Assembly: GCA_028293225.1 (NCBI GenBank) | Contig: JAQGPE010000033.1 | Coordinates: 1-5,146 of the forward strand | Length of the DNA: 5,146 bases | Direction: 5' to 3' | Source: Akkermansiaceae bacterium | Lineage (GTDB): Bacteria > Verrucomicrobiota > Verrucomicrobiia > Verrucomicrobiales > Akkermansiaceae | Position numbers and translations under genes: made by a program | The notes under the pieces: model-generated | Database searches by the model: none | Seen by the model: the letters and a program-made list of their open reading frames with translations, nothing else | Told to the model about the DNA's origin: nothing | Part shown: positions 1-5,146 of the stretch, in pieces | Layout: every line of letters starts with the position of its first letter | Position numbering within the stretch: position 1 is the first letter of the stretch

Positions 1-17
1 AGAGGAAGAAGGACGGG

Positions 18-42
18 TGATCCCCTTCCACGGAAAGGGTCA
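18..42 (-). terminator. hairpin spanning the stop codon of the secreted-protein gene, likely end of operon
   Basis: On the minus strand the stop codon TGA (42-40) begins a stem. CCCTTTCC (39-32) pairs with GGAAGGGG (29-22) across a GT loop, with one U-G wobble. The TGA itself pairs with TCA (20-18) past one bulged A. That gives about 11 pairs, mostly strong. The following bases (17-1) are pyrimidine-rich but not a pure T-run, so termination may be only partly intrinsic. It is the best terminator candidate in the window and fits the end of a two-gene unit. Confidence 0.5.
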
Positions 43-729
43 CTCCGGCTTGTCCGGCGGGAGCGGGTGGATGGGCACCGAGGCGATGCTCAGGGACTTC
101 CGCACCGGATCCGGCAGCACGAAAACCAGCATCTGGTCGGCGGCGACCTGCCGCCAGGTAGAGCGGCAGAGGGTCTTCTGGTCCTTCTCGCCCGGCAGGA
201 TCATGTCGATCGAGACGGCGTAGTCGCTGTCGCCTTCGGCAGGCGCTTCGACATAGGTCGACTTCATGGCAGGCAGCTTCAGCGTCTGCTTGCCGATCCG
301 CCCGCCGATGAAGGCCTGGGAGCGGTTGAAGACCAGCAGCTGCCCCGGCTTGAACTTGTCGTGGCCCAGGTCGATGGCCGTGACTCTCACCGGGGCCAGC
401 GTGTTCGCGGGATCCGGAGTGAAGAGAAACAGGACCTCGTTCCAACCGTCCGGGATCTCGGCTTTCGGCGCCGCCGGCGGAGGCTCGCTTTTCGGAGGCA
501 GGGGCGCCGTGGTGAAGACCACGTTCAGCGCTCCGTCCGGCAGCGTCATCGACGGCGACAGATTGGCGGACGGCAGCGGAATACTCACCGAGCTTTCGCC
601 ATAGGTCATGGTGAGCGATTCCGGCGCGCTTGCAGGCTTGCCAAAATAGAGCGTGCGGAAGTGACGCTTGCCGGCCGCCTGGGTCACGAGGGTGGCGGCG
701 AGGAACAGGGATAGAATGCGGAACAACAT
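40..729 (-). CDS. predicted secreted protein of unknown function, partner of Verru_Chthon A
   Basis: This 229-residue protein has a clear Sec signal peptide. MLFRILSLFLAATLV is hydrophobic after one Arg and ends in TQAAG, so cleavage is likely around residues 18-20. The mature part alternates beta-type hydrophobic stretches and has no further membrane helix. A proline-rich linker (about 77-93, with PLPPK and EPPPAAP) separates an N-terminal block starting RTLYFGKPASAPESL (25-39) from a C-terminal block. The C-terminal block contains LFTPDPANTLAPVRV (102-116), GQLLVFNRSQAFIGGRIG (129-146) and LCRSTWRQ (187-194). A single Cys (188) makes an internal disulfide impossible. I know of similar small proteins in Verrucomicrobiota, some next to Verru_Chthon A genes, but can give no function or family name. 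It starts 17 bp after the A stop codon without a visible Shine-Dalgarno sequence, so co-transcription is very likely. It may act in the periplasm or outside the cell, possibly with A; that role is inference. Confidence 0.88.
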   Translation of the reverse strand: MLFRILSLFLAATLVTQAAGKRHFRTLYFGKPASAPESLTMTYGESSVSIPLPSANLSPSMTLPDGALNVVFTTAPLPPKSEPPPAAPKAEIPDGWNEVLFLFTPDPANTLAPVRVTAIDLGHDKFKPGQLLVFNRSQAFIGGRIGKQTLKLPAMKSTYVEAPAEGDSDYAVSIDMILPGEKDQKTLCRSTWRQVAADQMLVFVLPDPVRKSLSIASVPIHPLPPDKPE

Positions 730-746
730 CGGACAGACGGGATTTT

Positions 747-3700
747 TCAGACCTCTTCAGGATTCAGGTAGCGGAAGGAGACGATCTCAAAACGGCGGCC
801 GAAGGTGATGTTCACATCCTTGCCCTGGCCCTTGGTGATGTTGTCGTCGGCCACCGGGTCGAACTGCTTGTCCGGCTGAACGAAGCTGCCGTGACGGGTG
901 ACGGTCGCTTCGCACCAGGCGCGCGCCAGGGTCTTGCCATCGGGGTCGCGCGCTTCGCCATAGGCGCGGATCACGAAGGTATCGTCGCGAACCGAGAGGA
1001 TGGGAGCCAGCGGACGCAGGATGTCCGCCTGGGTGAACCAGCCGGGCAGGCCCTCGCCGGTCCAGCCTTCCGCCGCTTTCGGGAACGCGTATTCGGCGTC
1101 CTGGGGCGAGATCGAAACCGCGGTGACCCGCTCGCAGAGATTCTGCAGGATCTTGTAGGGATTGGTCGTGGAGCTGTTCGACATTTCGTCCAGAGCCGAC
1201 TGGATCACCCCGCTGAGGGCGAGGTCGGCCTTGGTGCCGTCACGCAGCTGGCGGTTCACAAACTCCGCCAGTGACAGGGCGGGGCCGCGCTGATGGATCT
1301 GCTTCACAATGCCCTCCGCCATGGCCGTGATTTCCGCGTCGGTGAGATCCCGGTAACCGCCGAGGCGGTCATACCCGTTCACATCGCCATCCGCGCAGCC
1401 GGTGCCCGCCACGGTGGTGCGGGAAAGCGGGAAGTCCTTTTCTCCGCCGGTCGAAACGCTCCAGCCGCTGGAGGCAAGCTGGACGACAGGGACCTGGCCT
1501 TTGCTGGAGTGGGCGAGCAGGGACTTCCAGGCCTCCACCGAAGTCGAGTTGACGTTGAACATGCCATCGACCTCCAGGCAGGAAGCGATCGTCTTCCAGG
1601 CGCTGTTGCGATTGCTGGTCAGGTCACGGGCAACGGCGGCCGGGACGCTCGGCACGGTCGCGAGCGGCGAACCGATGTAGGCGCGGTTCGGCAGAGGCGT
1701 GGTATCGGTGAGCATGTCCCGGTAGACGTCGTCCATGCTGCGCTTCTGGGTCTTCGCCCAGTCGTTCATTTCCGGGGCGATGGAGGAGAAGAAGTAAGCG
1801 TCGAACAACTGCTGGTTCATGCAGTAGCTGTCGTCGTGCTGCATCTTCGAGTTCCCGCTGCCGATCGTGATCAGCGCGGAGTTCGAGGCCGCCAGGGGCG
1901 TCGCGAAACTGTTGCCGATGATGTTCGATTTGAAGGGAGGATAGGGATTCTGTCCGCGGGCCTGGAAATGCTGCAGCTCGCCGAGCGAGCGGAGCGGCCG
2001 GACCGGCAGTTCCGCCATGACGCAGTGGGTGATGCCCTTGTCCGCCGAGGTGCTGGTCAGGATGTAGCCGTCCTGGCCGGAGGCGGCAGGCAGGCTCGTA
2101 TCGTTCCAGCCGGTTACCCCGCGGTAGCTCAGATCGAACGGACAGTTCACCGGGTGCAGGCTGCCGCGGTAGGAAATGCTGCTGCCGGAACCCGGCGTCA
2201 GGCGGCCCTGGAGACCAAGCTCGCTGTAAAGCGTGAGCGGATTCGACTGGAGCAGGCCGCGCGATGGGAACTTGGAATCGTTGACGCAACGAACGCTGGT
2301 GGACGAGGTGGCAAACACCTCGTTCTGAGCGCCGGAGACCTGGCCGAGGGTCACGGCCGTAAGCCCCGTCAGGTTCGGGTAGAACTTCTTGGCGATCTCG
2401 GGCTTGAACACCATGCGGTGCGCAACGCTCCACTTGTCGTTGTAGTTCATGTCGACGAAGGCCCCGCTGTAAGGCTCGGCGGCGCCCGGATCGCTGACGG
2501 TGTCATTCACGTCCATCGCCACTTCGAGGCGGTCCTCAGGCTTGCCGGTGATGGCTCCGCTGGGAGTCGCGATTCTTATCTGATAGCCGCCGCGAGTCCG
2601 GTAGCCGGCCTTCAGATTCATCGTCGTCGTCGTCTTGGGATCGTAGATGACGAGCGCCGAAGAGTCGGGCGAGAAGACCCTGGACTCACCCGGTTTCAGC
2701 GTCACGGCGCCGATCGTCATGCTCAGGGAGACCTTCTGGTCGGCCAGGTTGAATGGCGGCTTTTTCGATCCTGCCAGCGTGTAGGTGAACCGGAGCGGAG
2801 ACTTCCGGAGCAGGTAGCTGACCTTCTGCATGGAGATCTCCACGTTCCACGGATTCCAGAGCGTGATGACCGGGTTGATCGTCAGGGCCGCATCGAGCTG
2901 TCCCGCCTTGGTCTTATCATTCGTCGGCAGCGCCGAGTGGGCGAAGACCAACTGGGCGGACGAAACCACCGGGACGCGGGAGACCTTGTTCAGGAAGCCA
3001 TCATTGTAAGTCGCCGAATCGTTGAGGATGGTGCCGAAGGCCGGCGCCATGGTGACGCGGCCGTTCGAGGCGCCGACGGCGAGTTGCTTGTACTGGACCG
3101 CATAGTCCATCAGAGCACCCCAGCTGGCGATCGGCCCCACCTTGGCAAACGGGTCGTTGCCGTCATTGCGCGGCACCGACCAGGGATATAAAAGCGTGGT
3201 CTTCGAAGGCGAACCCACGGCATTCGGATAGACCTCGCTCATCAGCGAAAGGTCCTTCTTCCAGCCCCCGGTGGCCGCATTGGTCAGCAGGCCGCGGGAA
3301 AAGGTGGTGATGGAGTGGAAATGGTCCCGGCGGGCCTGCTCGGAACCCAACGCCGCGTCGAGCGTGCCGAAGGAAGCGAGCTTCGGAATCACCGTGTACT
3401 TGTCGTCGAACGAAATGTTGAGGATCCCCGGGTCCGCGGTGGATTGGGAGGCGAGGGCGTCCTTCCACTGCACCGGGGTCGACTGCTGCGGCTCCAGGCG
3501 TCCGATGTTCGCCTTGGCGTTCTGGCCGCCGACCCACCAGGCATACGCGCCGTCGCGGACCGTGATCGGCTCCAGGTGGACCTCACGGTTCGCACCCGCG
3601 CTGTCTCCCACCGAGCCACTGCCAAGCAGCGAGACCTTGCCCGTGCCGTCGGTCAGGCTCGGAGGGCTCGAAGGATCACGGGTGGAGTCCGGCTGCGAAA

Positions 3701-4166
3701 CCAGCCAGCCCAGGAAACGACCACCCTTGGCCCCTGCCTCGCCCGGCTTGCCGGCGTCGGTCTTCAACCCGTAGTTGGGAGCGACCGGACGGCCGTCACC
3801 GTCCTGGTCAAGACCCTCCCATGAACGCCACACCCCGGTGGGGCGCAACTCCTGCGTCGCAGCCGAGCCGCCCGAGGAGGAATCAAGAGTATCCGCCGTA
3901 GCGGTGATACGAGTGTCAGGGCCTGCGAGTTTTTGCAATTCACCCACTGCGAGCAGGAGCGCCATGCGGGCGTTCGTGCGGGCAGTGAGACGGGCTGCAT
4001 CTTTGCCCCCGGCGCGCATACTGATGGCGGACAGGCTGAGAAGCCCGATCGCGATGACCAGTAATACGACAACGAGAGAGAGAGTAGCGACGATTGCAAA
4101 TCCTGGTGCGGCCCGCCTGGGACGCACAGAAACTCGCCGCCACCTTGGGAAGGACGGACGAAGCAT
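747..4166 (-). CDS. Verru_Chthon cassette protein A family, very large pseudopilin-like protein
   Basis: This 1139-residue protein has no known biochemical role. It belongs to the Verru_Chthon cassette protein A family, described in Verrucomicrobium and Chthoniobacter beside prepilin-type genes. An arginine-rich leader (1-21) precedes G22-F23, a possible prepilin peptidase site, then one hydrophobic helix (about 24-47) and basic, Ala-rich residues leading to GELQKLAGPDTRI (75-87). The usual pseudopilin Glu at +5 is absent (Ala27). Family-like stretches follow: TGVWRSWE (110-117), AWWVGGQNAKANI (209-221), VITLWNPWNVEI (433-444), SLGELQHFQ (727-735), YCMNQQLFDAYFFSS (781-795), FNVNSTSVEAW (870-880), RGPALSLAEFVNRQL (960-974), TFVIRAYGEA (1063-1072) and FGRRFEIVSFRYLN (1122-1135). 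The body is probably exported and anchored by the helix. NVNST resembles the NxNTA motif of GspK, a minor pseudopilin; that link is inference. The start is firm: an in-frame TAA lies three codons upstream (4175-4173). No Shine-Dalgarno sequence is visible. The gene is intact and leads a likely two-gene operon. Confidence 0.93.
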   Translation of the reverse strand: MLRPSFPRWRRVSVRPRRAAPGFAIVATLSLVVVLLVIAIGLLSLSAISMRAGGKDAARLTARTNARMALLLAVGELQKLAGPDTRITATADTLDSSSGGSAATQELRPTGVWRSWEGLDQDGDGRPVAPNYGLKTDAGKPGEAGAKGGRFLGWLVSQPDSTRDPSSPPSLTDGTGKVSLLGSGSVGDSAGANREVHLEPITVRDGAYAWWVGGQNAKANIGRLEPQQSTPVQWKDALASQSTADPGILNISFDDKYTVIPKLASFGTLDAALGSEQARRDHFHSITTFSRGLLTNAATGGWKKDLSLMSEVYPNAVGSPSKTTLLYPWSVPRNDGNDPFAKVGPIASWGALMDYAVQYKQLAVGASNGRVTMAPAFGTILNDSATYNDGFLNKVSRVPVVSSAQLVFAHSALPTNDKTKAGQLDAALTINPVITLWNPWNVEISMQKVSYLLRKSPLRFTYTLAGSKKPPFNLADQKVSLSMTIGAVTLKPGESRVFSPDSSALVIYDPKTTTTMNLKAGYRTRGGYQIRIATPSGAITGKPEDRLEVAMDVNDTVSDPGAAEPYSGAFVDMNYNDKWSVAHRMVFKPEIAKKFYPNLTGLTAVTLGQVSGAQNEVFATSSTSVRCVNDSKFPSRGLLQSNPLTLYSELGLQGRLTPGSGSSISYRGSLHPVNCPFDLSYRGVTGWNDTSLPAASGQDGYILTSTSADKGITHCVMAELPVRPLRSLGELQHFQARGQNPYPPFKSNIIGNSFATPLAASNSALITIGSGNSKMQHDDSYCMNQQLFDAYFFSSIAPEMNDWAKTQKRSMDDVYRDMLTDTTPLPNRAYIGSPLATVPSVPAAVARDLTSNRNSAWKTIASCLEVDGMFNVNSTSVEAWKSLLAHSSKGQVPVVQLASSGWSVSTGGEKDFPLSRTTVAGTGCADGDVNGYDRLGGYRDLTDAEITAMAEGIVKQIHQRGPALSLAEFVNRQLRDGTKADLALSGVIQSALDEMSNSSTTNPYKILQNLCERVTAVSISPQDAEYAFPKAAEGWTGEGLPGWFTQADILRPLAPILSVRDDTFVIRAYGEARDPDGKTLARAWCEATVTRHGSFVQPDKQFDPVADDNITKGQGKDVNITFGRRFEIVSFRYLNPEEV

Positions 4167-4191
4167 GGGTTTTTATGGGTTGGGTAACTGT

Positions 4192-4220
4192 ATAATAGGT
4201 CGCCGCATTCAGCGTCTGAC
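4192..4220 (-). promoter_or_regulatory. putative sigma-70-type promoter for the Verru_Chthon A operon
   Basis: On the minus strand, TATTAT at 4197-4192 matches five of six bases of the -10 consensus. A weak -35 (GTCAGA, 4220-4215) sits 17 bp upstream, and TGGTCA (4222-4217) is an alternative at 19 bp. Transcription would begin near 4185 and give a leader of only about 20 bases before the ATG at 4166. No sigma-54 pattern (GG-N10-GC at the right spacing) was found here. The -35 match is poor, so the promoter would need an activator or may lie elsewhere in the gap. Confidence 0.35.
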
Positions 4221-4228
4221 CACAGTCA
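4217..4228. promoter_or_regulatory. small palindrome TGAC-N4-GTCA, possible operator overlapping the -35 region
   Basis: TGAC (4217-4220) and GTCA (4225-4228) form a perfect 4-4-4 inverted repeat around CACA. It overlaps the place where a -35 box would lie for the minus-strand promoter candidate, which would suit a repressor site. The arms are short and a 12-bp element like this can arise by chance, so the call rests mainly on position. Confidence 0.22.
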
Positions 4229-4231
4229 CAT

Positions 4232-4260
4232 GTTTGGGGGACACGGCCGTCTCTCCAAAC
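4232..4260. repeat. 29-bp imperfect palindrome upstream of the Verru_Chthon A gene
   Basis: The outer arms GTTTGG (4232-4237) and CCAAAC (4255-4260) enclose the perfect inner palindrome ACGGCCGT (4243-4250). Between them, A4241 pairs with T4252 and G4240 with C4253. There is one C-C mismatch (4242/4251) and one base of asymmetry. No T-run follows on either strand, so it is not a standard intrinsic terminator. It lies 66-94 bp upstream of the A-gene start and about 35 bp upstream of the putative -10 element. A binding site for a dimeric regulator is possible, as is an RNA hairpin at the end of the menD transcript. Confidence 0.5.
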
Positions 4261-4394
4261 TTACCTAACCACTCCCCTCAGTGAGAAATCCACCCTTATT
4301 GGGCTTATTTCCTGCGCATTCCAGCCACTGACATCGTATCCTATAAATCGGTAAGCAGAAATCGAGCCATCAAAAGACAATCCATCTATCAAAC

Positions 4395-4410
4395 GAAAAG
4401 CCGGATTTTC
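4395..4410 (-). terminator. weak hairpin just after menD, possible terminator
   Basis: Read on the minus strand, GAAAA and TTTTC can pair around the loop TCCGGC, starting 5 bases after the menD stop codon. The 3' arm doubles as a short U-run, followed by CGTTTGAT. The stem is only 5 bp and mostly A-T, so it would be a poor intrinsic terminator by itself. Its position is what makes it worth recording. menD may instead end at a Rho-dependent site elsewhere in the gap. Confidence 0.22.
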
Positions 4411-4414
4411 AACT

Positions 4415-5146
4415 CTAAGACTTCACCCTATCCCAGGCCTTCCAGAAAAGCTCCGTTTCGGCGGCGTCGGGGATAAGTTCGACCAGCAGGGTTTCGCCCG
4501 CCGCTTCGAGACGGTCGAAGTCGTCTTCGCGGGTGATCCGCAGATAGCGCATGCCCCACATCGCGGCCCAGTTTTCCAGCCGGACTTCGTGCGGATTCAG
4601 CATGAATTCCTTCGCGCGGTCCGACATCGCCTCCAGCCGCGGCAGCCGGGAGAAAATGTGTCCGCCGCCGTTGTTGATCACCACCAGCACCCGGCCCTTG
4701 CGTTCGATCTGCGCCAGCCACGATGGCGCGGCGAGATCGTAAAGGGCGGTCAGATCGCCGACGATGCACCACGGATCCTCCGTCTCGGCCGTCCAGCCCA
4801 GCCAGGTCGAAATCTGGCCGTCGATGCCATTGGCGCCGCGGTTCGCCCGCACGTCGGTGAGAGGTTTCTCCGTCTGGGCGAAAAGGTTCCACTCCCGGAT
4901 TGGCATGCTGTTGCCGAGGTAGAGGGATGAACCCAGCGAAGCATAGGCGGAAAGCACCCGCAGCAGGCCCGGCTCGCTCTCCGGATAGGCTTCGAGGAGG
5001 TCGCCGATCTCCGAGGAGCGCCGCGAAGTACGCCGGAAGTAGTCGAGAGCGTCCCCGGCCCCCTCAATCTCACCCAGTCCCTTGATGATGCGTCCGGCCG
5101 GACCCGTGACCACGCCGCAGGACCGTGACAAGCCCGGCAGGCCGGT
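4415..5146 (-). CDS. menD: MenD, 2-succinyl-5-enolpyruvyl-6-hydroxy-3-cyclohexene-1-carboxylate synthase, C-terminal part (5' end outside window)
   Basis: This is the C-terminal 243 residues of MenD, the thiamine-diphosphate (TPP) enzyme that joins isochorismate and 2-oxoglutarate to make SEPHCHC in cytoplasmic menaquinone synthesis. The frame stays open to the window edge. A TTG at 5131-5129 is an internal leucine, not a start, because in-frame codons continue beyond it. Full-length MenD is about 550 residues, so over half is missing. Numbering from the first visible codon, the family signatures are YLGNSMPIR (76-84), ANRGANGIDG (101-110), GDLTALYD (130-137) and VINNGGGHIFSRLP (156-169). By alignment with my memory of E. 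coli MenD, D131, N158 and G160 match the Mg-TPP ligands D442, N469 and G471. S80, R84 and R103 match active-site S391, R395 and R413. Nothing suggests decay. The gene ends in TAG, 248 bp before the next gene on the same strand. Verrucomicrobiota commonly use menaquinone, so this is an ordinary housekeeping gene. Confidence 0.95.
   Translation of the reverse strand, partial: TGLPGLSRSCGVVTGPAGRIIKGLGEIEGAGDALDYFRRTSRRSSEIGDLLEAYPESEPGLLRVLSAYASLGSSLYLGNSMPIREWNLFAQTEKPLTDVRANRGANGIDGQISTWLGWTAETEDPWCIVGDLTALYDLAAPSWLAQIERKGRVLVVINNGGGHIFSRLPRLEAMSDRAKEFMLNPHEVRLENWAAMWGMRYLRITREDDFDRLEAAGETLLVELIPDAAETELFWKAWDRVKS

Larger units (their letters stand above)
4167..4414. other. AT-richer intergenic region between menD and the Verru_Chthon A gene
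   Basis: This 248-bp gap has no convincing gene on either strand. It is visibly richer in A and T than the flanking coding DNA, as expected for a regulatory region. It holds the weak post-menD hairpin, a 29-bp imperfect palindrome (4232-4260), a TGAC-N4-GTCA palindrome (4217-4228) and a promoter-like element (4192-4220). It also has two short direct repeats: AAATCG at 4345-4350 and 4359-4364, and CTTATT twice within about 4294-4310. These are short enough to be chance. The gap suggests that the large gene downstream has its own promoter rather than being read through from menD. Confidence 0.6.

Noticed and set aside
67..714. A 215-codon plus-strand frame opposite the secreted-protein gene
   Set aside because: The translation is Arg-rich and motif-free, while the minus frame has a proper signal peptide and linker. 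It is a shadow frame.
1624..2433. A 269-codon alternative minus-strand frame inside the large gene
   Set aside because: It is a frame-shifted reading of the A gene, with an Arg- and Pro-rich low-quality translation. The A frame is uninterrupted through it, so it is not a sign of frameshift.
2618..2635. GTC/CGT trinucleotide run
   Set aside because: It encodes a short threonine run (residues 514-517 area) in the A protein. It is in frame and too short to be a notable repeat.
1293..3191. A 632-codon open frame on the plus strand, antisense to the large gene
   Set aside because: Its translation is rich in Arg, Gly, Val, Ala and His with no domain-like pattern, as expected for the opposite strand of a GC-rich gene. 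The minus-strand frame carries the clear family motifs over the same span.
4191..4196. Perfect TATAAT on the plus strand
   Set aside because: No acceptable -35 lies at 16-18 bp and no plus-strand gene follows. The same bases read as TATTAT on the minus strand serve the real gene better.
4198..4225. Possible sigma-54 promoter upstream of the A gene
   Set aside because: The GG and GC elements on the minus strand are 13 rather than 10 bases apart, and the flanking consensus is missing.
3775..4284. A plus-strand frame crossing the start of the A gene into the gap
   Set aside because: Most of it is antisense to the conserved N-terminus of A, and the part in the gap has no recognisable content.
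4589..4930. Plus-strand open frame opposite menD
   Set aside because: It is antisense to strongly conserved MenD motifs and looks like a shadow frame.

Overview
The window looks like chromosomal DNA from a member of the Verrucomicrobiota, probably class Verrucomicrobiae near Luteolibacter, Haloferula or Akkermansiaceae. The main reason is a 1139-residue protein with the recognisable body of 'Verru_Chthon cassette protein A', a family I know only from this phylum. The genus is an inference. Coding DNA is GC-rich, the gene-free gap is clearly AT-richer, and the two complete genes lack Shine-Dalgarno sequences.

All three supported genes lie on the minus strand, so the layout reads right to left. 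From the right edge to 4415 is the C-terminal part of menD (menaquinone biosynthesis), cut by the window edge. Next comes a 248-bp gap (4167-4414) with a weak hairpin after menD, a 29-bp imperfect palindrome, a small TGAC-N4-GTCA palindrome and a plausible promoter. Then follows the large Verru_Chthon A gene (4166-747), whose product has a prepilin-like N-terminus. After only 17 bp comes a 229-codon gene for a predicted secreted protein (729-40). The unit ends in a hairpin laid over that gene's stop codon (18-42), a likely terminator.

The A gene and the small secreted-protein gene look like a two-gene operon that is independent of menD. The large protein has an N-terminal hydrophobic segment like a type II secretion or type IV pilus pseudopilin, plus an internal NVNST segment resembling the NxNTA motif of the minor pseudopilin GspK. 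The small protein is probably exported by Sec and carries a proline-rich linker. I infer a surface or envelope assembly system in which a very large pseudopilin-like subunit works with a secreted beta-rich partner. Neither protein has a known biochemical function that I can name, and this pair is the least described biology in the window. The other long open frames (notably 1293-3191 on the plus strand) are shadows of the large gene. I saw no tRNA, rRNA, CRISPR array, insertion sequence or transposase.
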